64,000 bases of DNA from Chromatocurvus halotolerans (GTDB lineage: Bacteria; Pseudomonadota; Gammaproteobacteria; Pseudomonadales; Halieaceae), in contig NZ_SLWX01000014.1 of assembly GCF_004340525.1 (NCBI RefSeq), positions 1 to 64,000 on the forward strand, read 5' to 3'. Numbering within the stretch: position 1 is the first letter of the stretch; each line of letters opens with the position of its first letter. Under the pieces are notes generated by a model, which searched no databases, was not told the DNA's origin, and saw only the letters and a list, made by a program, of their open reading frames with translations. Shown piece after piece: positions 52,547 through 62,768 of the stretch. The position numbers and the translations under genes are program-made.

Positions 52547-53857
52547 TCACAGGCGCCACAGACACACTCCTGCCGCGGCGGCCTCGTCGCGATCAATCAT
52601 GCCCTTGATGTCCATGACAACGCCCTCAGGCGCAAGGCGTGAGGCGATAGTGGCAAAACCCTCGCTGCGGTAGCTGTCATGCGCCACCGCCAGCACAACA
52701 GCATGGGCAGCGGGCAGTGCGTCCCAGTCCACCAGCGGCAGGCCGTACTCCTCCACGGCCTCCTCCGAATCCGCCAGCGGATCGTGCACGCTGACATCAC
52801 AGCAGTAATCCTGCAGTTCGCGAATAATGTCCGGCACCCGGGAATTGCGCAGGTCGGGGCAGTTTTCCTTGAAGGTCAGGCCCAGCACCGTGACCTTGGC
52901 GCCGGCCACCGGGTGACCGCGGCTGACCAGCTGCTTGACGGTCTGCTCGGCGATGAACTTGCCCATGCCATCGTTGGTCTGGCGCCCCCCCAGAACCACC
53001 TGCGGATGATAGCCGACGCTCTCGGCCTTATAGGTAAGATAGTAGGGATCAACGCCGATGCAATGGCCGCCGACCAGTCCGGGGCGGAAAGGCAAAAAAT
53101 TCCACTTGGTGCCGGCCGCCTCAAGCACATCCAGGGTATCGATGCCCAGCTTGTTGAAGATCAGCGCCAGCTCGTTCATGAGGGCAATGTTGAGATCGCG
53201 CTGGGTGTTCTCGATGACTTTCGCCGCCTCGGCCACCTTGACGCTGGCCGCGCGGTGCACGCCGGCCTCGATAATGCTGCCGTAAAGATCCGCCACCCGG
53301 TCCAGGGTTTGTGGCGTATCGCCCGACACCACCTTGGTGATGGTTTCCAGCCGGTGCACCTTGTCACCCGGATTGATGCGCTCCGGGGAATAGCCAATGT
53401 AAAAGCCTTGGGCGCCGCTGTCGCTGCCATCGCGACCCGCCCAGGGCAGGCCGGACGCCTTTTCCAGAATGGGCACACAGACTTCCTCGCTGCAGCCCGG
53501 GTACACGGTGGACTCGAAGATGACCGTGGTGCCGGCGCGCATGTGCTGGCCCACGGTGCGCGAGGCGCCGGTGAGCGGCGACAGGTCGGGCCGGTGGGCG
53601 TCGTCAATGGGCGTAGGGACCACCACGATGATGGTAGCGGCCTCTGCCAGCCGCGCCGGGTCGCTAGTCAGCTCCAGCTGTGTGGCCCTGTCAAAGTCCT
53701 CCCCCGGCACCTCGCCGCTGGGGTCGTGGTGCTGGCGATAGTGCGCCAGCTTGCGCTCGTTGAGGTCGAAGCCGATGGTCGGGCGCGTGCGCCCGAAGGC
53801 AATAGCCAAGGGCAGGCCGACATAGCCCAGGCCGACAATGGCGACGGTAGTGTTCAT
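52547..53857 (-). CDS. tviB: UDP-N-acetylamino sugar dehydrogenase (TviB/WbpO type)
   Basis: A 436-residue UDP-sugar 6-dehydrogenase. [18 protein letters not shown] is the NAD-binding loop, and [16 protein letters not shown] a typical segment. [17 protein letters not shown] (near residue 265) holds the catalytic Cys, and [15 protein letters not shown] the UDP-binding end. The spacing and Y-Y-L-T motif fit the TviB/WbpO group, which oxidises UDP-GlcNAc or UDP-GalNAc to the uronic acid. It is coupled (ATGA) with the upstream epimerase gene, forming a UDP-amino-sugar pathway for the EPS. Confidence 0.93.
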   Translation of the reverse strand: MNTTVAIVGLGYVGLPLAIAFGRTRPTIGFDLNERKLAHYRQHHDPSGEVPGEDFDRATQLELTSDPARLAEAATIIVVVPTPIDDAHRPDLSPLTGASRTVGQHMRAGTTVIFESTVYPGCSEEVCVPILEKASGLPWAGRDGSDSGAQGFYIGYSPERINPGDKVHRLETITKVVSGDTPQTLDRVADLYGSIIEAGVHRAASVKVAEAAKVIENTQRDLNIALMNELALIFNKLGIDTLDVLEAAGTKWNFLPFRPGLVGGHCIGVDPYYLTYKAESVGYHPQVVLGGRQTNDGMGKFIAEQTVKQLVSRGHPVAGAKVTVLGLTFKENCPDLRNSRVPDIIRELQDYCCDVSVHDPLADSEEAVEEYGLPLVDWDALPAAHAVVLAVAHDSYRSEGFATIASRLAPEGVVMDIKGMIDRDEAAAAGVCLWRL

Positions 53858-54942
53858 GGCGTTTCCGTTTTCGCTGAGGTGGAAGGTGACCTGTTTGCGC
53901 TGCGCGGTCCGCCGGCGGCGGCGTGCTGCGCGAGGAACCAGTCCGCGGTTTTCTTGAGTCCCTGGGCAATCTTCACGGCAGGCTCATAGCCCAACTGCTT
54001 GCGCGCCTTGTCGATACTGGCCTGGGAATGGCGCACATCGCCGTCGCGAAAATCGCGGTACTCCGGTTCACGGCCGGCGATGTCCGGGTACTCGCTAACC
54101 AGGTTGTCGCGCATGAGCACATACAGTTCTTTCAGCGTGGTGCGATCGCCGACCGCGACGTTATACACCTCGTTCACGGCATCGGCGCGCTCTGCTGCCG
54201 CGGCGAGCAGGTTGGCCTGCACCACGTTATCGATGAAGCAGAAATCCCGCGACGTGCTGCCATCGCCGTTAATGGCGCAGGCCTCACCCGCCAGCAGGGC
54301 ATGGAACCAGCGCGGAATGACCGCCGCGTACGCCCCCTGGGGGTCCTGCCGCGGCCCGAACACGTTGAAATAGCGCAGACCGATGCACTGCATGCCGTAC
54401 GACCGGGCAAAGACGTCGGCATACAGCTCATTCACGTACTTGGTTACCGCATAAGGTGACAGCGGCCGGCCAATCGTTTCTTCCACCTTGGGCAGCGCCT
54501 CGTGATCGCCGTAGGTGGATGAGGAGGCGGCGTAGACGAAACGGCTGACGCCGGCATCGCGCGCCGCCACCAGCATGTTGACAAAACCATCGATATTCGC
54601 GGCGTTGGTGGTGATAGGGTCCGCCAGCGAGCGCGGCACGCTGCCCAGGGCCGCCTCGTGCAGCACGTAATCGACGCCCTCCGCCGCGCGCTTGCAGTCC
54701 ACCAGATCGCGGATATCGCCCTTGATAAAGGAAAAGCGCGTGTTGGTGGCGGCGGCAACATCGCGCACCGCATCAACGTTGTACCGATGACCGGTGGCGT
54801 AATTGTCCAGGCCCACCACCCGCTGCCCCAGCTGCAGCAGGGCAATGGCAAGGTGCGACCCGATAAAGCCGGCGACACCGGTCACCAACCAGGTTTTCGG
54901 GCTGTCCCTCAGGGCCTGTTGTACATCGCTGTAGCGGGTCAT
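53854..54942 (-). CDS. tviC: UDP-GlcNAc C4-epimerase-like SDR (TviC/WbpP type)
   Basis: A 362-residue extended [21 protein letters not shown] binds NAD. The catalytic Y-x3-K is in YAVTKYVNE, with [16 protein letters not shown] before it, and [20 protein letters not shown] fits the TviC/WbpP branch. It interconverts UDP-GlcNAc and UDP-GalNAc (or their uronic acids), feeding TviB. It is the first gene of the long minus-strand operon and diverges from prsK; the shared 343-bp region should carry both promoters. Confidence 0.92.
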   Translation of the reverse strand: MTRYSDVQQALRDSPKTWLVTGVAGFIGSHLAIALLQLGQRVVGLDNYATGHRYNVDAVRDVAAATNTRFSFIKGDIRDLVDCKRAAEGVDYVLHEAALGSVPRSLADPITTNAANIDGFVNMLVAARDAGVSRFVYAASSSTYGDHEALPKVEETIGRPLSPYAVTKYVNELYADVFARSYGMQCIGLRYFNVFGPRQDPQGAYAAVIPRWFHALLAGEACAINGDGSTSRDFCFIDNVVQANLLAAAAERADAVNEVYNVAVGDRTTLKELYVLMRDNLVSEYPDIAGREPEYRDFRDGDVRHSQASIDKARKQLGYEPAVKIAQGLKKTADWFLAQHAAAGGPRSANRSPSTSAKTETP

Positions 54943-55285
54943 CTGTCATCCAGGGCTGGGTGGACTTGCTGCCGGAGCAGTTGTTTCTGTTGCGCAGGGA
55001 GTATAGACAGGCCCGGTAGCGAGTCATAGGGGCGTTTTGGCGAGGATGGGAACGGGATCATGTTTTTGTCGGGTCAGCGCGTTATTGGGGACTCCGCTGT
55101 CGGCCCTACAACCGAGCCCCGCCGCCGGCGCGGGACCGGCTTCGAAGTCTCTGACCCGAAACCGTGACATCCCCCACAACTTCACCCTACCGCCCCCCAT
55201 ACCCGGCACTGCCAGCCCCCGATGGCGGTACAATCCGGCATCACTTCATTTATCGTGCGACAACCGACATCGGGACAGCCACCCA
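54943..55285. other. Divergent promoter region of tviC and prsK
   Basis: No gene. A plus-strand frame in phase with prsK is open from 55037, but the sequence has no conserved features and I treat it as non-coding leader. I looked for -24/-12 pairs and found none with both conserved dinucleotides and a good -24 box. Confidence 0.4.
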
Positions 55286-57373
55286 GTGCCTAGCAACATC
55301 AGTCTGCTGACTTACGGCCTTGCCGGACTCGCCTTCGCACTGATCAGCGTGCTGCTGCTGTTCCGTTGGCGGATCAAGCCGCTGGGCCCCAGCCTCACGC
55401 TTGCCTGCGGCACTACCGCGGCCTGGGCGCTGAGCATTGCCCTTGGCACGCTCCCCGATTACCCGCCGCTACGCCTGATTCGCGTGATGGAACTGTTGCG
55501 CAACGGCGCCTGGCTGTTCTTTTTGCTGCAGCTGCTAAGCCTGCAGCATGGTGACAGTTCCTGGCGCTGGCATGGCCGCCAATGGCTGCGGCCTTTTCTG
55601 CCCTTGATGCTGCTCGTGCTGGCGCTGCAGCTGGCGCCCACCCTGCCTCCGGGACTGCTTTCCCGTGCACTACTGGCACAGCACCACGACCTCATGCTCT
55701 CGGTCTGGCTGGTGCTGGCCATTGCCGGACTGGTGCTGATCGAGCAGCTGTACCGCAACGCGGCCAGCGGCGAGCGCTGGTCCCTGAAGTTTCTCTGTCT
55801 GGGTCTTGGCGCGCTGTATACCTACGATTTTTTCATGTATGCCGAGGCGCTGCTGTTCCGCCAGCTGGACGCCCAGCTTTGGCAGGCCCGGGGGCTGGTC
55901 GCGGCCCTGGTGACGCCCTGGCTGGCCATCGGTATCGCGCGCAATACCCAGTGGCGCATGGATCTGCACGTGTCCCGCCACGTGGTGTTCCACACGGTGA
56001 CGCTCATGGGCACGGGCCTCTATCTGCTGGGCATGGCCGTAATAGGCTATTTTATCAAGTATCTCGGGGGCACCTGGAGCGGCGTGCTGCAGGTGGGCTT
56101 TCTCGCTGCCAGCGGCGCGCTGCTGGTCAGCCTGCTGTTTTCCGGCAAGCTGCGCGCACGCCTGCGCGTGTTTCTGTCCAAACATTTTTTCAGCTACCGC
56201 TACGATTACCGCGACGAATGGCTCAAGTTCACCCGCGCCCTGGCCAGCCTGTCTGGCGATGTGGCGGAGGGCATTATCCGCACCATGGCGCCGCTGGTGA
56301 GCGGCCGCGCCGGTCTGCTGTTCAGCACCCCGCCCGGCGACACACCGCGACTGCTCGCACACTGGCAAATGCCGCCCCCGCAAGGCTGCCGCGAGGGTCT
56401 GGGCAACCTGCCTGCCTGGGTGGCAAAAAGCGACTGGGTGGTGGACCTGCGCGAGCGACGTCAGAGCCCCGACCTCTACGAGGGACTCGTGCTACCCGAG
56501 TGGCTCGAAAGAACTGGCGATCTCTGGCTGATTATTCCGCTGGTGTTCGGTGAACGTCTGGAGGGCCTGTTGATGCTCAAGGGGTCCGACTTTAAGCACA
56601 GCCTGAACTGGGAAGACCGCGACCTTCTCAAAACTGCCGGGCGCCAGGCCGCCAGCCACCTCGCCCAGCACCTCGCCAGCCAGGCCCTGGTGGAAGCCAG
56701 GCAGTTCGATGCCTTCAATCGACTCTCCGCCTATGTGGTGCACGACCTGAAAAATATTCTCGCCCAGCAGTCACTGATCGTGTCCAATGCCGCCAGACAC
56801 CGCGACAACCCCGCCTTCATTGATGACATGATTGCGACTGTGGAGAACTCCGTCACCCGCATGCAGCGACTGATGGAACAGATGCGTTCCGGTGTGCGCA
56901 GCGGTAGTGCCGAACTGGTCAGCGTGGCACCGCTACTTGCAGAGGTGATAGCACAGCGCGCCAGCACACAACCCGCCCCCATCGCCGAGCTGAATCCAGC
57001 TGCCAGCTGCATTGTGGAAGCCGACCGCGAGCGCCTGGCGACCGTTTTCACCCACCTGGTGCAGAATGCCCAGGAAGCGACCGACTCCGAGGGTGAGGTA
57101 CGCGTGCGACTCGACGACTGCGACGAGCAACGTGTCAGCATCGACATCATCGACACCGGCCGGGGCATGGATGAAGACTTTCTTCGCACCCGATTGTTCC
57201 GCCCCTTTGAATCCACCAAAGGCCTCACCGGCATGGGTATCGGCGTCTTCGAGAGCCGCGAATATATCCGGCAACTCGGCGGCGACATAGACGTTGAAAG
57301 TACACCCGGCAAAGGCACCTGTTTTACCGTGCAGCTCCCGGTTGGCCAACCAAACGCGCTAAAGGACACATAA
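55286..57373 (+). CDS. prsK: Sensor histidine kinase PrsK of the PEP-CTERM system
   Basis: About 695 residues (TIGR02916 type). The N-terminal 300 residues are a membrane-embedded sensor with about 8-9 helices (LLTYGLAGLAFALISVLLLF). A GAF-like region follows (about 335-475). The phospho-acceptor box is YVVHDLKNILAQQ with His486, then the N box LVQNAQEAT and G boxes DTGRGMDEDF and GMGIGVFESREYIRQLGG. It should phosphorylate PrsR. I use the GTG at 55286 because it directly precedes the first helix; an upstream in-frame extension is open to 55037 but atypical. Its stop overlaps the prsR start by 1 nt. Confidence 0.93.
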   Translation: MPSNISLLTYGLAGLAFALISVLLLFRWRIKPLGPSLTLACGTTAAWALSIALGTLPDYPPLRLIRVMELLRNGAWLFFLLQLLSLQHGDSSWRWHGRQWLRPFLPLMLLVLALQLAPTLPPGLLSRALLAQHHDLMLSVWLVLAIAGLVLIEQLYRNAASGERWSLKFLCLGLGALYTYDFFMYAEALLFRQLDAQLWQARGLVAALVTPWLAIGIARNTQWRMDLHVSRHVVFHTVTLMGTGLYLLGMAVIGYFIKYLGGTWSGVLQVGFLAASGALLVSLLFSGKLRARLRVFLSKHFFSYRYDYRDEWLKFTRALASLSGDVAEGIIRTMAPLVSGRAGLLFSTPPGDTPRLLAHWQMPPPQGCREGLGNLPAWVAKSDWVVDLRERRQSPDLYEGLVLPEWLERTGDLWLIIPLVFGERLEGLLMLKGSDFKHSLNWEDRDLLKTAGRQAASHLAQHLASQALVEARQFDAFNRLSAYVVHDLKNILAQQSLIVSNAARHRDNPAFIDDMIATVENSVTRMQRLMEQMRSGVRSGSAELVSVAPLLAEVIAQRASTQPAPIAELNPAASCIVEADRERLATVFTHLVQNAQEATDSEGEVRVRLDDCDEQRVSIDIIDTGRGMDEDFLRTRLFRPFESTKGLTGMGIGVFESREYIRQLGGDIDVESTPGKGTCFTVQLPVGQPNALKDT

Positions 57374-58752
57374 TGGGAAAAGACAGCAACAAGCCACTAC
57401 TGGTTGTGGAAGACGATAAAGGCCTGCAAAGCCAGCTCCGATGGGCTTTCGACGGCTACGACGTCGTCGCCGCCGGCGACCGCAGTGAAGCTATTGCCCT
57501 GCTGCGCCGCCACGAGCCCGGCGTCGTCCTGCTCGACCTCGGCCTGCCACCGGACCCGGGCGGCGTGACTGAAGGCCTCGCCACCCTCGGCGAGATACTG
57601 TCCCTGGCGCCGGAAACCAAAGTCATCGTGGTAACGGGCGACAATGACCGCAAGAATGCCGTCAAGGCCATTGCCGGCGGCGCCTATGACTTTCACCAGA
57701 AGCCTGCCGATGCCGAACTGCTGGCCATGCTGGTAAATCGCGCCCAGCACGTCTACGAGCTCGAAATCGAGAACCGGCGCCTGCAGAAGGCCGACCAGAA
57801 AGAGCCCCTGTCGGGCATCATCGCCACCAGCCCGGAAATGCTCAAGGTCTGCCGCACGGTGGAGAAGATCGCGCCCACCGACATTACCACCCTCCTCCTC
57901 GGTGCCTCAGGCACGGGTAAGGAGCGATTTGCCCGCGCCCTGCACGAGCTGAGCCCCCGCGCCGGCAAGAAAATGATCGCCATCAACTGCGCTGCCATCC
58001 CGGAAAACCTGCTGGAGAGCGAGCTCTTCGGTTACGAGAAGGGTGCATTCACCGGTGCCAGTCAGACCACCCCCGGCAAGATTGAGTATGCCGATGGCGG
58101 CACCCTATTCCTGGACGAAATCGGCGACCTGCCCCAGGAACTGCAGTCCAAGCTGCTACGCTTCCTGCAGGAGCGAGTGGTGGAGCGCGTCGGCGGACGC
58201 AAGGAAATTCCGGTGGACGTGCGCATTATCTGCGCCACGCACCAGAATCTGGAGGAGCACATTACCGATGGCCGCTTCCGCGAGGATCTGTATTACCGCG
58301 TGAGCGAAATGACCATCAAGATCCCGGCGCTGAAGGATCGCACCGGTGACGCCCTCGTGCTGGCGAAGTCCTTCCTGTCGCGCTTTGCGGCCGAGCACGG
58401 CACCGGTGTGAAAGGCTTTGATGCATCCGCCACTGCAGCCATTGAGGCCTACGCCTGGCCGGGCAACGTGCGCGAGTTGGAGAGCCGCATCAAGCGTGCG
58501 GTGATCATGGCCGACGGCAGCCAGGTGTGTGCCGAGGACCTGGAGCTGGAAGATGTTGCGATAAACAGCGCAAAAGATCTGCCTCTGAACCTGCGTCAGG
58601 TACGCGAGACCGTCGAGCGGGAAACCATTCAGCGCGCCATGACCCATGCCGATGACAACGTGTCGGACGCGGCCAATTTACTGGGAATCACGCGGCCAAC
58701 GCTTTACTCAATGCTGGATAAATATGGCATGAAGGGCCGCAATGGCAACTAA
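57373..58752 (+). CDS. prsR: Sigma-54-dependent response regulator PrsR
   Basis: A 459-residue NtrC-type regulator (TIGR02915 type). The receiver domain (about 8-125) has phospho-acceptor D55 in VVLLDLGLPP. The AAA+ domain has Walker A GASGTGKERFARALHE and the sigma-54-contacting GAFTGA loop at 224-229. The C-terminal Fis-type helix-turn-helix is VSDAANLLGITRPTLYSMLD. PrsK/PrsR with sigma-54 is known to control PEP-CTERM protein genes in other bacteria; in this window the -24/-12 promoter at 4335-4350 is the best target. It follows prsK with a 1-nt overlap. Confidence 0.96.
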   Translation: MGKDSNKPLLVVEDDKGLQSQLRWAFDGYDVVAAGDRSEAIALLRRHEPGVVLLDLGLPPDPGGVTEGLATLGEILSLAPETKVIVVTGDNDRKNAVKAIAGGAYDFHQKPADAELLAMLVNRAQHVYELEIENRRLQKADQKEPLSGIIATSPEMLKVCRTVEKIAPTDITTLLLGASGTGKERFARALHELSPRAGKKMIAINCAAIPENLLESELFGYEKGAFTGASQTTPGKIEYADGGTLFLDEIGDLPQELQSKLLRFLQERVVERVGGRKEIPVDVRIICATHQNLEEHITDGRFREDLYYRVSEMTIKIPALKDRTGDALVLAKSFLSRFAAEHGTGVKGFDASATAAIEAYAWPGNVRELESRIKRAVIMADGSQVCAEDLELEDVAINSAKDLPLNLRQVRETVERETIQRAMTHADDNVSDAANLLGITRPTLYSMLDKYGMKGRNGN

Positions 58753-58818
58753 GGTAATGGAATCAGGGGCGCGGTATTCGCGCGTGCCCCCCGAAACCAA
58801 TAAACTCAAGCGTCGCAA

Positions 58819-61587
58819 CTAGCGCAGACTGTCCAGCAATTCACGCGCCTCTGCTTGCTGGGGAAAGGCCGCTCCCCCGGCCAGGCTTTCGAGGACACGT
58901 ACCGCATCTGGGGTTAGACCTGCGTCAAGCAAGATCAACGCACGATGGTATTCAAGCTCGGGCCCCATCCGCTCACCGCTACCCAATATCCGGTCACTCA
59001 GCATAAGCGCCTCTTCAACGTTCCCGAGCGAGCGCTGAACCATGGCAAGAGTGTCCAGCATCTGGATATCGCCCGATGAATGTTCGACGGCTTTCTGCGC
59101 ATAATCAAGGGCTTTTTCCGGCGCTGTTTCCCTGCTCAACCACGCAAGGTTATTCAGCACCGTGGGGTTTTCCGGTGCGGCAGCAAGAAGAATCTCATAG
59201 TGCTTGCGAGCCGCGTCGTTATTGCCAAGCACGAGTTCTCTGGCAGCCAATTCGTTTCGTATGACATTGTCATCCGGGTTGTCCTGCAACCAGTTTTCCA
59301 GAACTGCCTTCCCCTCCCTCGGCTCACCCTTCGCCCACTTGGCCGATGACAGGAGAAGCAAACTCGCTCTCCCCGGATTGGTGTCGAACAATCGCTGAAA
59401 TAAGCGCTCTGCATCAGCCGGTCGTCCCTGCGCGAGCGCGAGCCGCCCCTCGATGGCCATTACCATGGGCTCTTCACGAACGGCCGAGGGGAGCTTCTGA
59501 AGTTCGCTGAGTGCTCTATCGAGTTCTTCTTCGGCCAGCAGAATCTCCACGAAAAGCTTACGCAGCGCCACGTTATCGGGCGCTGACACCAGGGCTTTTT
59601 CGACCAGTTCCGCTGCCTTCTGCGGACGACCATCGAGTTGCTCGATGCGCGCGACCTGCGCCAGCGTAGCAGGGTCTTCTGGACGTAACCTGAGCATCTG
59701 CCTGCCACTGGATGCGGCGGAGCTGGTTTCCTCCTGTGCCAGATAGCTTCTGGCCAGCAGCTGGTGCAGATCAAACTCGTCGGGGTACTCCGCGCGAACG
59801 GCTTCCAGCAGCCGCGTTGCTTCCTGCGGCCGTTCCTGGCCCAACCGATAGCGAGCCAGTGCGAGACGTGGTTCCAGAGCTGAGCCATCCGCTGTCACTG
59901 CCTGTTCCAGCGCGGCAACCATTGCGGCCATATCTCCCGCCTGCTCCTCAAGCACCGCAAGATTCATCAGGGTTCTCGCGTCTCCAGGATGGGCCTTGAG
60001 CGCCGCGTTAAAATACGCCCGGCCCTCATCGAACCGGCCGGCACGTAATGCAAGGATCGCGAGCCCGCTATTTGCGGCAATATTTCCAGAATCATTGGCG
60101 GTGACCGCTTCAAAAAGCTTTTTCGCCTTCGCCTCATCGCCCAGCTGTAACGCCACGCCTGCAGCGAAAGCTCGTGATCGATCTTGATCTTTGGCAACAG
60201 TGAGATATTCAGCGACTGCATCGCGCGCAGACCTCCCGTCGCCCTGAGCGAGATACAGTTCGATAAGCCGCTCCCGAAGCGACATATTCCCGGGATCCAT
60301 TGCCACCGCCTGCTTCAGGCCCTGGGTTCCGACTTCAGCTTCACCCGACATCAGCTGGGCCGCACCGAGCCCCGCACGATCCTGTGCGGAGTCTGGCAAC
60401 AAGGCTGCAACCTCCTGATATACCTGTGCACTTTCCGCATACTGGCCCTGAGAGGCCAGCGCCATCGCTAAAATACGCATTGCCGCTATATTCATACTAT
60501 TCTCCTTGAGCACTTCGCGCGCCATTCGCTCAGCAGAGCGCGGGTCATCCTGACGCAGGGTGAGGCTGGCGAGTTGCAGGCGCGCAGGCACGTTGCCTGG
60601 CTGATCTCTCACAAGCTTCGTCAGCTGACGCTGGCCTGTTGCAAGATTACCTTGTTGAATATTAGCGGTGGCCGCAATGTAAAGCGTAGCGGCGTGATTT
60701 GGCAGAACGCTCAGCACCTGAGACAAGGCCTGCAGTCCCTCCTCGTACCTACCCGCCTCGACAAGCATACGACCTCGGGAAAAGTTTACGCCCGGATGGT
60801 CCGGCATCACCTTCTCAAGCTCGGCAAGCCTTTTACTCGCTGCATCAGTATCGCCGAGCTCGATGAGAGAAAGGACTAAACGAAGCCGCTCCGTCATGCG
60901 GAATGGGTTAATGTCAGCGGCTTTTGCATACCACTGCGCAGCGCTGGCAAAGTCTTTCTCGAAACGCGCGACATCGGCCCGAAGGCTCCAGGCTTCATCA
61001 TTCTCCGGAAACGCTTCCGTCACGCGCGCCAGAATTTCAGCACCGTCGAAGGTGCCCGATCCCTCACGCAGCAGAAGCAATGCCTCAGTGACCTGCACGT
61101 AGGGATTATCGCCGTCTATGCTGAGCGCCCGATCCAGGGCCTCGCGCGCGGCGTCGAAATCCCCATTCAAAGAGTGGGCACGGGCCACCGCTGCCTGGTA
61201 GCGTGCATCTTCTGATCCCGGAGGACTTTCGCCGGCCTGTGCCGCAAGCAGCGATCCGGTTTCGCCCAGTTCCGCACGGGCCTGTGCGTAACGCACGTGG
61301 CTTTCAATACCCCCCTGATTTTCGACAGCACGACGGAACTCAGTGACGGCGGCTGCCGGATCGCGCTGGCGCATGTAGGCTTCTCCGAGCAGCAGCCGTG
61401 CCGCGCCACTGTCCGGATTTTTCTGCAGCGCGGTTTTGATATCCACCGTGGCCGCATTGATGTTGCCAGCTTCCAGGGCGGTGCTGGCACGGGCAAGTAG
61501 CTCCTGTTCTGTCTCGGGTGAAGAGCAGGCACCTAGAAATGCGACCGTGAGGCAGGCGAGCAGAACGGCGGTGATGCGCGGACGCAT
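58819..61587 (-). CDS. prsT: TPR-repeat lipoprotein PrsT of the PEP-CTERM system
   Basis: A 922-residue lipoprotein (TIGR02917 type). The signal ends in a lipobox (AFLGACSS, Cys at about residue 21). The remainder is about 20-25 TPR helices (for example LNINAATVDIKTALQKNPDS-like first repeats and NNLAWLSRETAPEKALDYAQ near the end). It probably acts as a large periplasmic scaffold coordinating EPS export and PEP-CTERM protein secretion. It converges with prsR across a 66-bp gap holding an imperfect GC hairpin (58768-58792) but no T tract. Confidence 0.93.
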   Translation of the reverse strand: MRPRITAVLLACLTVAFLGACSSPETEQELLARASTALEAGNINAATVDIKTALQKNPDSGAARLLLGEAYMRQRDPAAAVTEFRRAVENQGGIESHVRYAQARAELGETGSLLAAQAGESPPGSEDARYQAAVARAHSLNGDFDAAREALDRALSIDGDNPYVQVTEALLLLREGSGTFDGAEILARVTEAFPENDEAWSLRADVARFEKDFASAAQWYAKAADINPFRMTERLRLVLSLIELGDTDAASKRLAELEKVMPDHPGVNFSRGRMLVEAGRYEEGLQALSQVLSVLPNHAATLYIAATANIQQGNLATGQRQLTKLVRDQPGNVPARLQLASLTLRQDDPRSAERMAREVLKENSMNIAAMRILAMALASQGQYAESAQVYQEVAALLPDSAQDRAGLGAAQLMSGEAEVGTQGLKQAVAMDPGNMSLRERLIELYLAQGDGRSARDAVAEYLTVAKDQDRSRAFAAGVALQLGDEAKAKKLFEAVTANDSGNIAANSGLAILALRAGRFDEGRAYFNAALKAHPGDARTLMNLAVLEEQAGDMAAMVAALEQAVTADGSALEPRLALARYRLGQERPQEATRLLEAVRAEYPDEFDLHQLLARSYLAQEETSSAASSGRQMLRLRPEDPATLAQVARIEQLDGRPQKAAELVEKALVSAPDNVALRKLFVEILLAEEELDRALSELQKLPSAVREEPMVMAIEGRLALAQGRPADAERLFQRLFDTNPGRASLLLLSSAKWAKGEPREGKAVLENWLQDNPDDNVIRNELAARELVLGNNDAARKHYEILLAAAPENPTVLNNLAWLSRETAPEKALDYAQKAVEHSSGDIQMLDTLAMVQRSLGNVEEALMLSDRILGSGERMGPELEYHRALILLDAGLTPDAVRVLESLAGGAAFPQQAEARELLDSLR

Positions 61588-61648
61588 AGGACTTCCTTTA
61601 CGGAGAGGCTGTTATCATGAGACTAAATCATCCGACATAGCGTTCCAA

Positions 61649-61664
61649 CGCAATACTCGCCCCA
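61649..61664 (-). promoter_or_regulatory. Possible sigma-54 promoter of prsT
   Basis: Read on the minus strand, TGGGGCGAGTATTGCG has GG and GC 12 bp apart and a perfect TTGC -12 box; the -24 box (TGGGGCG) differs from TGGCACG at two positions. It lies about 60 nt upstream of the prsT start. Weaker than the site at 4335. Confidence 0.35.
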
Positions 61665-61685
61665 TCTGCCAGGACGTGAGGGCGG

Positions 61686-62519
61686 TCACGCGACGCGTGA
61701 GACGGCGCCCTGTGTGGCGCTAACGCCCCGCGAACCCGCTTCCGCCGTCTGACGGGTCATGGACTCACCAGGATAGAGAACATCAATGAACTGCGCCTTC
61801 ACGGCATCGTAGCAAAGCCGGAGGTCATCAGGGATATCCCGAACCAGGTCATTGATATTTGCGTAGTAAGGTGCCCGCACGCCCCGAAACTGGAAATCCT
61901 CACCGACACGTTGAAACTGAACGCCGATACGCCCGAGAATTTTTGGCAGAAACGGCTCCATAATGGCAAACAGGTTGGGCCGAGACTGAATGTCGGCCAC
62001 TGCCGCCGAGGCCAGGAACAGCGCGACGGCGATCAGCGGGAAGGTGCGGCGCTCTTCGTCGTTGAACAGAAAAGAGTCGTGGGCACCGAACTGGCTTGCG
62101 TCTTCCCCGCGACGACGCCGAAATGCCCCGTCGACCGCGAGCCGCGATATCTCGCAGATTTCGCCGCGCGTCTGGTCGAAACGGCGCATGAAGTCCGCAT
62201 CGATCGCCCCCCCGCTATGCAGTTCCATCGGCAGGCGGTTATCGCCTTCCACGAACACCAGCCGCACACAACCCGCCGGGCGGCCTGTCTCCTTGTGCGT
62301 GACAAGGCAATGGGCCGACTGGTTATCGAACTCATCCGTTTCCTGCCGGTCTAGAAACGCTTCTATTGGCTCGTAGCCGAATTCCTCGCAGTAGACGCGG
62401 TAGCGCACCGCATAGACTGCCTCTTTCTCAGCCGGCGTGAGTGCCAGGGACAGCTCAAAATACCGCGCAAACTCCATGAACAATGAGGACGTTCCCGCCG
62501 ACTCTGTTTCGCTGCCCAT
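61686..62519 (-). CDS. Exosortase-associated acyltransferase (TIGR03694 type)
   Basis: A 277-residue member of the PEP-CTERM/exosortase acyltransferase family, which resembles N-acyl amino-acid/autoinducer synthases. Landmarks are VYAVRYRVYCEEFGYEPIEA, then HCLVTHKETGRPAGCVRLVF, EICEISRLAVDGAFRRRRGE, and MEPFLPKILGRIGVQFQRVG, matching the sister protein at 62769-63569 along its length. Substrate and product are unknown; it may acylate a lipid or glycan precursor. Divergent from the sister gene, with 249 bp between. No clear membrane helix. Confidence 0.9.
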   Translation of the reverse strand: MGSETESAGTSSLFMEFARYFELSLALTPAEKEAVYAVRYRVYCEEFGYEPIEAFLDRQETDEFDNQSAHCLVTHKETGRPAGCVRLVFVEGDNRLPMELHSGGAIDADFMRRFDQTRGEICEISRLAVDGAFRRRRGEDASQFGAHDSFLFNDEERRTFPLIAVALFLASAAVADIQSRPNLFAIMEPFLPKILGRIGVQFQRVGEDFQFRGVRAPYYANINDLVRDIPDDLRLCYDAVKAQFIDVLYPGESMTRQTAEAGSRGVSATQGAVSRVA

Positions 62520-62768
62520 GCTTTGCCCCTACGCCGGATTACGGCATTTTAACCTTCAATGTAGAGCTTACTCCGGCGCTCCCGGTGAGTAAACCAGGGA
62601 CAGCGGTGGTTTGGCGCCATAGTCTCAGCGCAAGTGCCAGCTAGCGACATGCCCCCAACTACTACAGGTTTAGCAGCAAGTTCGTGGATTTTTTGTGCCA
62701 ATCATGCATTGCACTGAGTTTTAAATCGCATAAACTGTGACGCACATCACACAATTTCAGCGCAACCC

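Noticed and set aside
52679-53989. 436-codon plus-strand frame opposite TviB
   Set aside because: Antisense shadow of a strongly conserved dehydrogenase.
55037-55285. 83-codon in-frame extension of prsK
   Set aside because: Rich in Pro and Arg with no conserved feature; the known PrsK layout starts just before the first membrane helix.
58768-58792. GC-rich hairpin between prsR and prsT
   Set aside because: Imperfect stem and no T tract, so not called a terminator.
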